A stretch of DNA of 64,000 nucleotides from Anthonomus grandis grandis (lineage: Eukaryota > Arthropoda > Insecta > Coleoptera > Curculionidae): the NCBI RefSeq assembly GCF_022605725.1, contig NC_065551.1, positions 3,224,001 through 3,288,000 on the forward strand, given 5' to 3'. The translations under genes were made by a program, and so were the position numbers. Positions 1-10,207 of the stretch are shown here, piece after piece. The notes under the pieces are model-generated. The model had not been told where the DNA came from. It did no database searches and saw nothing but the letters and a program-made list of their open reading frames with translations. Position 1 is the stretch's first letter, and every line of letters starts with the position of its first letter.

Positions 1-384
1 AAAATTTATTTAAATTGGGTGGACATAGCGCCAGGCTATTCTTCTACCCCACCTGCCTGTACGGGTATTCCCCATTCATAGTCGTAATACAAACCCTGTA
101 GAGCGTAAGTAAGACAGGTAGTGACGCAACTTAGGTCATTAATTAAGACCTTTGCTACTGCAGTACTTTGCTATCCTCTGTTTACTACGCATCTTTCTGT
201 ATTCGTGTTGATATGGTGTTTTATTTATTTTGGCTTTTTTCGTTAATTTGGCTTGGTTTATTGCACTTGATTTCTGGACTTGATTTGGTTTTTGGCTCTT
301 TTCTGGACTATCGATAATCGTGTGATTGTTTAGTTAATAAAAGAAACCATACCAGATCGTTATAGTGCCCGGAAATATGCTAAC
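1..384. other. Flank of a decayed DNA transposon, no gene
   Basis: No coding region is visible. The stretch probably includes the 5' non-coding part of the transposase remnant that follows, but I could not find a matching inverted repeat on the far side, so the element boundary is open. Confidence 0.4.
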
Positions 385-1352
385 ATGTATCTCATCTATG
401 GAGAATGTCGATGCAATGCTAATGCTGCCGCTAGACTGTATCATCAAAGGTACCCAAATGAAGAGCGTCATCCAGATTACAGAGAATATCAATGTGCACC
501 GATTACTTCTAGAGGGCCGATTCCCAAATCAAATGGGTGGTGCAGCCAGACCGCGCTTGCCCTACGAGACCGAAGTCTCACAAGAAGTTGCACGTGATCC
601 AAGTACCTCAGTACGTGGAATAGAAACAAGGACAGGCGTGTCTAGAAGTACGGAATACAGTTACATCCGTACCACGTACAACAAGTACAAAGCTTATTAC
701 CTGAAGTCTACCTGGCAAGACTTGAATTTCGTCAAACAATGTTGCAAAGACATAGAGAAGATCCGCGATTCTTGGAAAGAATTCTATGGTCCGATGAATC
801 CACTTTTAAGAAGGATGGATACATAAATCTCCACAAAATACATGACATGTGAAAAATCCACATTTACACCGAGAGGACCGGTCACAAAACCAGTTTAGAG
901 TAAACAGGCAGAATTGGACCATTCCAGTTTCCGGAAAATTTGAACACCGAAGATTACCTTTCTCGGATTTCTCGGAAAATCATTTACTAGACTTACTAGA
1001 AGATGTGCCACTTAATATTTACCGAAACATGTGGTTTCAACAAGACGGCTGCCCGGCCGACTATGCTCATCCAGTAAGGGAATTTCTAGACAGAGAATAC
1101 CCCAACAGGTAGATAGGGTGGGGTGGAACAATGGCGCGGCCGCCACGTTCACCCGAATTAAATCCTTTGGATTTATTTTATTGGGAAGCAATAAAAGACA
1201 AAGTCTACAACAATCCTATAGAAGACGTAGCTGAACTGCGCCGAAAAAACCAGGCAGGCGCTGAACAGATCAACGATGGAAGATTCGCCCGATTAATAAT
1301 GCGATCTTTTCTAAAAAGGTGTAGAATATATATTAGGAATGAGGGCAGATAA
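385..1352 (+). pseudogene. Broken DDE transposase, DUF4817/IS630-Tc1-mariner type
   Basis: Remnant of a cut-and-paste transposase read across several frames. The N-terminal helix-turn-helix start (MYLIYGECRCNANAAARLYH) is at 385. The first catalytic Asp region (ILWSDEST) is near 760-795. The second (WFQQDGCPADY) is near 1030, and the third (RPPRSPELNPLDLFYW) near 1135-1180. Counting across the frame from the D of QQDG to the D of NPLD gives 41 intervening residues, with one in-frame TAG between them. Frameshifts and stops make it inactive. The same family is represented by the better copy at 51.9-52.9 kb and by the fragment at 35.4-35.7 kb. Terminal repeats were not identified. Confidence 0.8.
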
Positions 1353-1520
1353 TATGAGTATTTGTTGTTTGACTGTAATAAAGTTTTATTTAATTTACTT
1401 TAATTTTTTTTCATTTATTTGACTGTACAATTATTAACTTAGAAGCGTACATTTGACTATGTACTAAAAACATTGATGATTATTGAACCAATAATCTAGT
1501 AAGTATCTTACCATTTTGAA

Positions 1521-3631
1521 ATCTATACTCTATTTCAGAAGTTTATAGAGCAATAAACTGGGGAATTCCGTTCTGTTTGGCTACATTTCGTGGTAGTTCA
1601 TAGGCGCAGGTACTTATAATATTTATGAATTTAATTTTCACGGATTAAATGCCTTTATTTTGAAAGAGATTAAATACTAAATAAATACTTTTAATCCTTT
1701 TGTATAGGAACCTATCTTTTAACGCTTTGTAACATGCAAAAATGGGGTCAGGTAATATATACAGACTATAAATACTTTTAAATCATATTTTAAACGTTAG
1801 TAGTCACTGCTACGCTGTAGTGTAATCACAATATTATTATCCCAATATTTAAAAAATTGAGGTATTCAGTCCAACGAAAAGATGTACTAAAAATTCTCCA
1901 CTATCGCTGAGTGAAAAAGTTATTATTTTAAATGTACATGATTGCATAAAACACGATTACCCTAGTTTTACTGTGCAAGAAATTGTTGAAAAATGTTCTC
2001 GAATGAGTGGAATTGGAAAGTCCACCATTTTCAAATTGTTGCGGGAAAGAAAAGTAGCAGGTCAAGTGGAATCTCCCAAGCAAAAGCCAGGACGACCTAC
2101 AAAAGTCCTTGATGAAAATGCTAAATGTATAATTCGAAGAAAAATTCACTCTTTTTATTTTAAAAAGGAAATACCCACCCTAGACAAAATTTTAATGGAG
2201 CTTGGCCGAGATGACAGTATTCCGTTGATAAGTAGAAAACTTTTATGGAAAACTTTAAAAAATATGGATTTTGCCTGGGAAAAGCATAACCGCAAAGCAC
2301 TTTTACTGGAGAGCGACGAAATTGTTTGTTGGAGACGACAATACTTGAGAAGTATCAAGCAGTACCGCAGGGAGCAAAAGAAAGTTTTTTATCTTGATGA
2401 GACGTGGATTAACGAAGGTTATATAGTCCAAAAAATGTGGCAAGACAAAAATATAACCAGTGCTCGCCAAGCTTTCATAGAAGGCCTGTCTACGGGTATT
2501 AAAGTACCTTCGGGAAAAGGAAAAAGACTTATAATCACACATATTGGAAGCGAAGAGGGATTTTTAAAAGAAGGTCTGCTAACCTTTGAGTCGACTCGCA
2601 CAGGAGATTACCATGAAGACATGAACTCAGACGTTTTCGAGGACTATTTTGGTGAAATGATAAAATTTCTTCCGGCTAATTCGGTGGTGGTTATGGATAA
2701 CGCAAGCTATCATTCACGGCGAATAGAGAAGACGCCAACTTCAAGTTGGAGAAAGCAAGAAATTATCGATTGGCTGACTGCAAAAGGTATTGCGTTTGAA
2801 GCAAATTTGATAAAAAAAGAACTGCTGGCAATAGCAAACTTACACAAAACTCGTTTCATGAAATACGCCGTGGAAGATATAGCCGAAAAATATAATATAA
2901 CTGTACTGCGCTTACCGCCATATCATTGCGAACTAAATCCTATAGAACTGATATGGGCGCAGGTAAAAGGATTTGTAGCAAGACAAAACACGACTTTTAA
3001 AATGAAAGATGTTAAGCTACTGTTTGATCAAGCCATTACGGAAGCGACACCAGAGAATTGGCGAAAAGCAGTCCAGCATGTAATTAAGCAAGAGGACAAA
3101 ATGTGGGATCTTGACAACCTCATCGATCAGACAGTCGATCCTTTAATTATAATGTCAAGAGGTGATGACAGTTCGTCAGATGACGAAGAAGACTACAATC
3201 TATTATAATTTAAAATTGTTATACACTGTTCAAAAAGTGCCAGATCCAAAAGTGACATTTTCAACTGTTTTACTCTACATATTATGTTCAATAAATTTGT
3301 GAAAAAAATATATTATTCCATTTAAACAAAAGTAACTTTCTAAAATAAAATAGCATTTAAGTACATTAATTATAAGGTAAAAAACAAGTCCCAGTTGCAC
3401 GCCTTTGGCGAACCGTTTTCAATGTTTATCAGTGGGTAACAATGGACAAAACTCATAAATTGACCCAAAACCGGGTGGCACTACCTGCAATCAACGAAAA
3501 GAAAGAATTTTACATTGAAACTAATACCCAACTAAGGTAGTGGCATAAAATATTGGTGGATCACCAGGTACCACTTTTGCATACCTAATGAGGTTTTATT
3601 GCTCTACACACTTCTGAAATAGAGTATAGAT
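1521..3631 (+). mobile_element. DNA transposon with near-intact DD82E transposase
   Basis: A 2.1-kb element bounded by inverted repeats. The left end starts ATCTATACTCTATTTCAGAA at 1521. The reverse complement of the right end (about 3595-3631) starts identically; the match is perfect for 22 bases and then continues with a few mismatches through TAGAGCAATAAA. TA dinucleotides lie in the terminal bases, as expected for TA target duplication in the IS630/Tc1/mariner superfamily, but because identity extends past them the exact duplication is ambiguous. It holds one long transposase frame. Confidence 0.75.
1973..3208 (+). CDS. IS630/Tc1/mariner-like transposase, DD82E
   Basis: DDE transposase that would cut and reinsert its own element. 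The N-terminal helix-turn-helix is GIGKSTIFKLLRERK. The catalytic triad candidates are YLDETWIN, VVMDNASYH and LPPYHCELNPIELIW. Between the second Asp and the Glu of NPIE I count 82 residues, far more than the 34-41 of ordinary Tc1/mariner enzymes. The C-terminus is acidic (SSSDDEEDYNLL). The frame has no stop for about 410 codons. At 1973 the codon is GTG, and the open frame runs back to about 1853 with plausible protein (LSEKVIILNVHD) but no ATG. The real start may therefore be in an upstream exon, or the start is lost. I recall the label 'Sailor' being used for DD82E transposons; I could not check this. Confidence 0.8.
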   Translation: MQEIVEKCSRMSGIGKSTIFKLLRERKVAGQVESPKQKPGRPTKVLDENAKCIIRRKIHSFYFKKEIPTLDKILMELGRDDSIPLISRKLLWKTLKNMDFAWEKHNRKALLLESDEIVCWRRQYLRSIKQYRREQKKVFYLDETWINEGYIVQKMWQDKNITSARQAFIEGLSTGIKVPSGKGKRLIITHIGSEEGFLKEGLLTFESTRTGDYHEDMNSDVFEDYFGEMIKFLPANSVVVMDNASYHSRRIEKTPTSSWRKQEIIDWLTAKGIAFEANLIKKELLAIANLHKTRFMKYAVEDIAEKYNITVLRLPPYHCELNPIELIWAQVKGFVARQNTTFKMKDVKLLFDQAITEATPENWRKAVQHVIKQEDKMWDLDNLIDQTVDPLIIMSRGDDSSSDDEEDYNLL

Positions 3632-4450
3632 TAGATACGCCAATTTTTGAAATCACTTGCCAAACAATGAAGTAATTTTCTTTTTTAGAACAGTTAGTTA
3701 AAGTTGGGAAATTATGGTCAAAAGACACAAGTTGAACAAAAATCTGATAATTTCAGAAAAATGTGAATAGTTGTGTTTGAATTTAGTTTTGTAATTTATG
3801 GGACGGTTATTCAGGGTTACGTTAAACAAACTTAGTTTAAAAGTTAAAAGAAATTCGAAAATTTGTAACCACAGTACTAAAAAGATCAACAGGGGGGTAT
3901 GTAGTACTCAAGACATATTTTTTTAAATATTTTTTTTCAATCCCTGAGCACCTGGTCTATTGCCCGTTTTCGGCTTATCGTTGGTTTTTTGGGACACCAA
4001 GTAAAAGGTGTGAATATATAGGGTAATTATTTTGTTTATTTGGTGAACATAGGAATATAAACAGGTTTAAACCCGCACAAAAGCATCCACAAAATTAACT
4101 TAGCGCTATGGGTGCTACAAAAAATAGAGACTCCAACTAGTCTAATAAAAAAATATAATATAGTATGTTCAGTAAACACTTCTTTAAGGCAACGTCGCCG
4201 TATCCGATCGCATTCGGGAATCGCAACTCGATGCCTGTCACGCTACCTCACTCGATCAATCAAGTGCGACAGCGCATCTGTCATACTTGATTGGTCGATA
4301 TTTCATATGATCTGCATTAATTTACATAATGTAAGTCATGGTTTAATTCAAACAATTCAAACTCGCGCCACTCCCACTTCGGTGTTTGATTATTTGGAGA
4401 TACGCTACACTGCAACTTGGTGGAGATGAAGCAAGTGAAAGGAAGTTGCA
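3632..4450. other. Non-coding AT-rich sequence
   Basis: No gene recognised. An open frame at 4112-4429 has unrecognisable, composition-driven protein. The part around 4190-4430 is less AT-rich than its surroundings and may be transposon debris. Confidence 0.4.
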
Positions 4451-4451
4451 A

Positions 4452-5186
4452 TTTACGAGAGTTTAAAAATTCAGAGATTGGAGGGACACTGACTTTGAAT
4501 GGTCTCAGATTATGTTTATTTTTTTAAAAAACTATTATTTCCTTATAATCGCCTTTGGCAAGCTTTATTTTCTATAGCTGAAATGATATTTAATTTTGGC
4601 AGAATTTTTGGAAAATTTATTATTTATTTGTTTATTAATAGTTTGTCAAACTATTAATAAACCATTTATTGTTTTGCAAAACACTTTCCTTCCATCCGTA
4701 AGAAAAATGTAAAAATCCTTCATGAGTGCCCCAAAAGAAAGAAGCTTGACTTATAAGAGAAGTTGGAGATCACAAAGGGCAAAAAGGAGTCCTGTACTGT
4801 CTTGTGTGAATGATGTTTTTACCTTTGAACCGCATTTAATTTTAAACAATCTTAATCACGACCTGGATAGCACGTAAATTTAGCGCTTGCCTACGAACCC
4901 GATGAGCGCTGGTTTAATTCTCCACCAAGTCATTTTTATTTGTTGCTTTATTTCAGTTCTTCCGTTCAACTTAACCTCATTCTGCTTGTTTTTTTTTTAC
5001 TTTTATTTTATTTAGTTTTGAAACCGGATATAATGTGAACGTCAGCAATATTTTTTATATATTTTTTTTTTTAAATAAACATAATCTAGAGACCATTGAC
5101 TTTGTGTCCCTCCAATCTCTGAATTTTTATTATTAAGAGGTCTCTTTAAGAAAAATGGACTACTTTTTTGAATTACGAGAGTTTAC
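4452..5186. repeat. Inverted-repeat element (pogo/Tigger-like termini)
   Basis: A block at about 4465-4519 (containing ATTCAGAGATTGGAGGGACA) recurs inverted at about 5080-5130, with roughly 50 bases of good match. The motif TTACGAGAGTTTA occurs just outside the left block (about 4452) and again at about 5174. Read on the minus strand the right copy starts CAGTAAACTCTCGTAATTC, which resembles pogo/Tigger-type termini. No transposase lies between the repeats, so this is a non-autonomous or gutted element. Confidence 0.55.
4631..4661. repeat. Perfect 31-base palindrome
   Basis: TTTATTAATAGTTTG, one T, then its exact reverse complement. It lies inside the inverted-repeat element at 4.45-5.19 kb. 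Confidence 0.9.
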
Positions 5187-5470
5187 TGTACACTTATCGC
5201 AAGAAAATCTACAGCATAAAGGAACAATGAAAGTAAATTTAGTTTTGGCGGTAAGTAAATTTGAGGAACATTCAACAAATAGACAGTCAACAATATTTCA
5301 GGAACATTATAATTAGTGTTAACCAATCGATAAACGAACACCGCATCTGTTAATTGCCGTCTATCAGAGAGTGAGAAGAGGTAAAAACTAAGTTTATGGG
5401 TTTCAATGGTCAGCCGTATAATGATGCTGCACTGCAAATATATATTCAAAATAGTTGAATAGAAGTCCAT
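5183..5470 (-). pseudogene. LINE reverse transcriptase C-terminal remnant
   Basis: A minus-strand frame with SLSDRRQLTDAVFVYRLVNT followed by NYNVPEILLTVYLLNVP. This is the typical tail of non-LTR retrotransposon ORF2 (RR..D..F.YK..N....PE.L....NVP). It is isolated, with no catalytic domains nearby, so it is a 5'-truncated or eroded fragment. Confidence 0.55.
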
Positions 5471-6116
5471 ATTCTGTAGAAGAATGTGTATATAAAGATT
5501 ACAAAATGGGAGTCTTTATCTCCAAGAAAAATGCATGTAGGTCATCTGGAATTTTGAATGTATAAACTGCCAAAATTACTATCTTACTATATTATACCTT
5601 AGCTTTCAGAATATTATTTTTATTTCGGATTTATTCACATTGTTTTGCTAAAATAAATATCAATTAAATTAATTTTTTCATTGTTTTTATAATAAGATCT
5701 ACAAAGCTTGACGAAGAGAATTGTACCTACCAGAGGATGAGCAGGTATAAGGGATAAATCAGTGACATTTTAGATACTGATTATTTTTAGGTTTAGTATA
5801 ATTTTGTTTATCTGCATTGTGTTGCAAAGTCAATATTTTTGTGTTGATTCCAACCTTAAAATCTTATTTTATTATTACGAACAATTTAAAGTAAGTCCCA
5901 TAACAGTAAAACATTCTGATACATTCTACAAACAACTCTACACTACCTGGTTTTGGTCTGATATTACATTGTAGTTTAAAAGTTTAGCACATTATAAGGA
6001 TATTTTGGAAATTTAAATTTATTTTGGAATTAAACGTATGCTAAAACGTTGCTCCACGAAGCAACGTAAAGTTATTGACTTTTTTAACAAAAGATGTTTT
6101 AGAGCGTATTATTTAC
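5471..6116. other. Intronic/downstream AT-rich sequence of PFKFB
   Basis: No gene seen. A PFKFB exon for the C-terminus should lie downstream of the donor at 6116 on the minus strand. I did not recognise one between 1 and 6116. Confidence 0.4.
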
Positions 6117-6395
6117 CTTGATGATTGTGTGCAGAGGTACGTGCATATAAGGTATCTCTTCAGGCTCGGTTTCCAAAAAGTAGCCCAAGATGCACCTGAG
6201 TACCGCCTGGTGGCTGACAGTGAGCACGTTTGTTTCACATTCCAACTGGCTGAGCACCGGAACCAATCTCTGCATAACGTCAACGTAAGACTCGCCTTGT
6301 GGATAGCGGTATTTCAGTTTTTCTTTGTCGCGCAAAGCCAGTTCTCTTGGGAATTGTTCCTGGAGTTCTTCATAGGAGAGTCCTTCGCAATCACC
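6117..6395 (-). CDS. PFKFB: PFKFB exon 5, end of the bisphosphatase domain
   Basis: A 279-bp exon (93 codons, phase 0 at both ends), acceptor CAG at 6398-6396 and donor GTAAAT at 6116-6111. It begins GDCEGLSYEELQEQFPRELA and contains KYRYPQGESYVDVMQRL and VSHQAVLRCILGYFLE. The His of SHQAV is the second catalytic histidine of the histidine-phosphatase fold. It ends PLHTIIK, where family members continue for a further variable regulatory tail. Joined to exon 4 it reads DEIWSGDCEG, matching the usual NEIDAGVCEE block with an unusual WS in place of the DA of that block. Confidence 0.9.
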
Positions 6396-6776
6396 CTGAA
6401 AAAAAATAATAAACAATTATTTTTTTAGTCGTGTAAAGGTTAAATATGTGTTTTTATTCTTACTTTAACTTCTTTTTTTTAACAAATTGTAATAGGGTGT
6501 CCGGACTTGATGGTAATGTAAGGGTATCTTTTTTATATCTAACTTTACCGAGATACGGTTTTGCGGACCACTGGTATTTTTTTATTAAACAAAAGATACC
6601 GTTAATAAGATTTTCTTACCCTAGATATATCTTTTATATTTTGCTTGACTCAACATAATAGCAATGAGAACTACACTAACCACGACTTTGGAAGTTATGC
6701 TGTGAGGTTGTCCTACTCGCAATGATGCGCTTGCGCTCTATGGGAATGAACATAATTGTGGAGATAGGCCTGCAAA
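6396..6776. other. Intronic sequence without gene
   Basis: Starts inside intron 4 of PFKFB. A motif like a DNA-transposon end (AGGGTGTCCGGAC near 6494) is present, but no partner end was found. Confidence 0.3.
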
Positions 6777-7031
6777 GTGCTTTCCTCTGGCTCGCTTCCT
6801 CTACTGGAGGATCGAGTTGACTTTGCCTTGCCAATGTTTGCTTTCAACAAACCCTACATAATCAATATCAAGGGCATTTGTATCAATCGGTTGGCGGGTA
6901 TCACTAATATCTATTCAGATGGTTCTAAAACCAAAACAGATTCGAACTGCGGGGTATCCTCCAAAGATCTCCAATTGAACACTATGCTAGCATTAGGTAC
7001 TATGCCAAGTATCTTTCAAACCGAAATATAG
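6777..7031 (+). pseudogene. LINE RNase H fragment
   Basis: The frame contains ITNIYSDGSKTKTDSNCGVS and later LGTMPSIFQTEI. This is the start of the RNase H domain found in some non-LTR retrotransposons of the I/R1/Jockey type (Y-D-GSK...GVS...SIFQ-E). The ORF stops right after it. No reverse transcriptase is adjacent, so it is a stray fragment in PFKFB intron 4. Confidence 0.55.
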
Positions 7032-7139
7032 AGTCTACCAATAAGAATGATATAAGTTTAAATTGCTAAAAAATAAAAACGAATTGGTTAATTTCTATGA
7101 TTGCTGTTTCATGTTGTAGTTTATTATGTAACATTATGT

Positions 7140-7985
7140 TTTAAACAAAATATCATTAAGATATCCACCACAGCTACGGCGGCAGACGTTTAGACGATGA
7201 ACCCAATTTTCAATCACTTTTTCTAACAAGTTTCTAACAGCTGAATTTCGAGAATAACCCTAGTTATGTTAACTTTCAACTCATTGATGGTTTGAGGATT
7301 GTTAGAATACACCTTCGACTTCACATATCCCCAAAGAAAAAAGTCCAGGGGAGTAAGATCATAGGACCTTGGTGGCCAGTTGATATTGCCATGTCGCGAA
7401 ATTATTCGATCTTCAAAACGCTCTTTTAATAAATTAATTGTGGCTCGGGCGGCGTGTGATGGTGCTCCGTCCTGTTAAAACCAATTCTGTTCTCCACCAT
7501 CAATTGCAGGCCAAAGAAAGTTTGTTATCATGTCGCGGTAGCGCTCTCCGTTGACTGTCACAGTACGCCCCCCTGCATCCTCAAAAAAGTATGGACCGAT
7601 AATTCCACCGACATGCAAACCACACCACACAGTCACTTTTAACGGGTGTAATGGCACCTGTATTAATGTCTGGGGATTGTTCTGACACCAGAAGCGGCAA
7701 TTTTGCGTATTGACAACGCCACTAAGACAAAAATGGGCTTAATCTGATTTGTTTCCCAAAATCGGCATTTTGTTCCAACTGCAACAGGGCCCAGTCGGTA
7801 AACGTTCTTCGCAAACCATGGTCAGCAGGCTTCAATTCTTGAGTTAGAACCATCTTATATGGATGTAGGCCTAAGTCTTTCTTCAAAATGCGCCACAGAC
7901 ACATTGGTGAAATGCCTAATTGCTGAGAACGGTGCAAAACAGACACATTGTTATTCGCTCAGAATTATTGGAAGCTGGGCGTTCG
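7140..7985 (-). pseudogene. Broken DD41D mariner-like transposase (rosa-like spacing)
   Basis: Minus-strand transposase pieces in order: a helix-turn-helix tail (MCLWRILKKDLGLHPYKMVL), then HPLKVTVWCGLHVGGIIGPY, then VTVNGERYRDMITNFLWPAI, then NWF*QDGAPSHAAR, and INWPPRSYDLTPLDFFLWGY. I count 41 residues between the D of QDGA and the D of TPLD, a DD41D catalytic spacing. A stop replaces the residue before QDGA near 7472, and a frameshift lies near 7720-7740. Ends were not resolved. Confidence 0.8.
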
Positions 7986-8535
7986 TAGGTTAGGATTTGA
8001 AATGTGTCACAGTCTGTATAATAAAAAATAAATAGGCGTCACTTAGTTTTGCTAAAACTAAGAAAACTTGAGTATTTTAATTCCTGTAAAGACAATTTAG
8101 ACTATGCAAAGAAGAGGCAACATCAACAATAACCAATTTTATTTACACTATATACAGTATAAAAACTAAGTGTTATAATATTTTATTTTATTTACCATCA
8201 TGGGTAATGAATAAATGTTTACAATAAAATATTGTATACCACAGGGAAAGTTCATGAACCTTGAACCTCGTGAGGTTGGTATAGTATTAAAAATGTAAAT
8301 TATACGCAAACAGTTTTACAAATGTATTAATGATTTAAAAATTTTTTAAAATGTTTAAATGATTAAGGAGAAAGTAATTATAAAAAAAGTAATAAAATAA
8401 CTGGCCTGAATTGTCCGTTTCTCTCCAATCAGCGACACATGGAGCCTCACCAAGACAAGCTGGTAGAAGAAGCTAATTCTGATTGTCTAGGAAGAGTCGA
8501 AATCATGGGGAAAAAATTAAAATTAAGAACTGCTG
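7986..8535. other. AT-rich sequence before the old Gypsy remnant
   Basis: No gene recognised. It might contain the eroded 5' LTR and leader of the Gypsy element whose gag follows, but no second LTR survives for comparison. Confidence 0.3.
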
Positions 8536-8539
8536 CCTC

Positions 8540-9734
8540 TCTTTTGCCAGTAATGAATGGCACAGAAAATACATTATAAATGTTAATTGATGGCATCGAG
8601 TTATACGACTCACTGCTAGAGACTGACGCTAAAAAATATTTAGTGTTCTTAAAACCAGATTAACAAATACGCCTCCTAAAATACGCCTCCAACAATCTTA
8701 CGATTCTAACCAGTTATTAGTAAATGCTTTAAAACTTAACTTCTTAACTAAAAAGTCTGCTCGGCATTATCGGTCCAATTGAGTAATGTTCGGCAGAGTA
8801 GCAAATCTATCAAAGAATTTCGTAGAAAAATTGAAGATTTACTACTTGATTTAACTCAATCGAAGGCTAATGACGCGGCTGTAGCTGTTTTAACTCCCAT
8901 AAATGAAAAACTTGCCATTAACGCATTCGCAAACGGCCGACAAAGTATTAAGTTACGCACCATTATAAAAGCCCGAAATTATATTAGATTAAGTGATGCT
9001 ATTTGCGGCGTTAAAGATGAGGAAGTAACCAGGCAAGATAGTAAAGTCTTTCATATGAGAGGTCGAGGAAGTAATAATTCACGGGGTTATAATAGAGGTT
9101 TTTCGCGTGGCCGAGATTTTTCAAATAGGCCTAATAGTTCTGCCCAAAATAATAGTAGAAAAGAAGGTAATAATAATTTTCAAGGGTCAATATATACAAG
9201 AAATTTTGGGTTCGAGGTCGAAATAGAGGTTTTCCTAACAATAGTTTAAGGAGAAATCATAGAGCATATTTCATGCAGGAAAATAATACACTCTCAGGAA
9301 ATACAACACAGGCTGATAAGTTTTTTCGTGCATAAACAAGAGCAGGAGTCAGTTATTCTTAATGTAAATGGCTTAAATTTTATACAACGAAAAACCGGTA
9401 CATTTTCTAATCGACACGGGTGCTTCCATAAGCGTTATTTTTAATGAATATATTGACAAAAATGAAAACATTAATACACAAAAACAAATAAAAATAAATG
9501 GCATTTCAGGATCAACGTTTTCGCAAGACTCTGCAAAGATTGTATTTTACGTTAATGATAGACCTAATGTTATCAATCGCTCTATTGATGGCATTATGCC
9601 GACTCAAGGATTAAGCTGACTGAATCAAGAACGGTGGGACCGTCCCACTGGGACGGGAGAGCAACGCGGGGCACTTGAGACTCGGCGGGCTCTGACGATA
9701 TTTTTATTACGGTCAACATTAGATGTTGTTATAA
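8540..9734 (+). pseudogene. Old Ty3/Gypsy element, gag and protease part
   Basis: Retroelement gag: GIELYDSLLETDAKKYLVFL near 8595, then LAINAFANGRQSIKLRTIIK near 8914-8970, followed by an Arg/Gly/Asn-rich tail (RGRGSNNSRGYNRGFSRGRD) near 9059-9115. An aspartic-protease start with HFLIDTGASISVI lies near 9400. Several frameshifts and stops make it non-functional. The reading continues on the far side of the younger element, at 15.4-16.5 kb. This gives the order of events: the old copy landed in PFKFB intron 4 first, and the young Gypsy then landed in it. At 9634-9648 there is a small perfect hairpin (GTGGGAC-C-GTCCCAC). Confidence 0.75.
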
Positions 9735-9738
9735 TGTT
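9735..9738. repeat. Target site duplication TGTT, left copy
   Basis: The four bases TGTT immediately before the left LTR are repeated at 15399-15402, right after the right LTR. Confidence 0.8.
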
Positions 9739-10207
9739 TGTCGGCGCTGGCCAATAAATTAGATTATAAGTTGTGTTTAATAGTTTAAGAGAGGCCCGTT
9801 TGTTTATGTCTGGTTTGCAGGTGGCTCATAAATTAGATAAGTTTTGATTATTTTTACTGTCGGCTGAGTTGGACAAAGGGCACACTTGATATTTTGAGGA
9901 ATGTCAAGGAGAGTGGAACGGGGTCGGATGTTGGTATAAGATTATAAAAAGAATAACATGAGCAGAAGTTAGTTATTAACGAGATTTTGGGTTGAAAGCA
10001 TTGGCCCCGGATTGCTAGTTCTTTGTTAAACTCGTATCGTCTTATTCTGTTGTAGAATTAGTGATTTTAATTAAGATTAACCATAGTTGTTGTTTACGTG
10101 TAGTTTTGTGTCAGTTAAAGTACACTATTAAACTAATTAATTAGTGTTTTTGGTGTTTTATTGCTGAAATGTCTTCTAACAATAACAATTTTAATGAGGA
10201 TCTGACA
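9739..10207 (+). repeat. 5' LTR of the young Gypsy element
   Basis: Direct repeat of 14930-15398 with two substitutions (9946 A versus G, and 10013 T versus C). Unusually, the gag ATG at 10169 lies inside the LTR, so its first 13 codons are LTR-encoded. No TGG-starting primer-binding site adjoins the LTR end. Confidence 0.95.
9938..9952 (+). promoter_or_regulatory. Candidate TATA-like box in the 5' LTR
   Basis: The LTR contains GATTATAAAAAG about 230 bases before gag. The 3' LTR reads GATTATGAAAAG at the same place, one of only two LTR differences. Assignment as the promoter is inferred from composition and position only. Confidence 0.35.

Noticed and set aside
1734..1870. Upstream exon for the DD82E transposase (ATG at 1734 with a GTAATA donor, acceptor near 1869)
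   Set aside because: The splice would not keep the required reading frame, so the start is left unresolved.
4112..4429. Small host gene candidate
   Set aside because: No recognisable domain, low-complexity starts, and it sits next to an inverted-repeat element.
6075..6428. Plus-strand 117-codon frame over PFKFB exon 5
   Set aside because: The minus strand carries the conserved phosphatase motifs with proper splice sites. The plus frame is its shadow.
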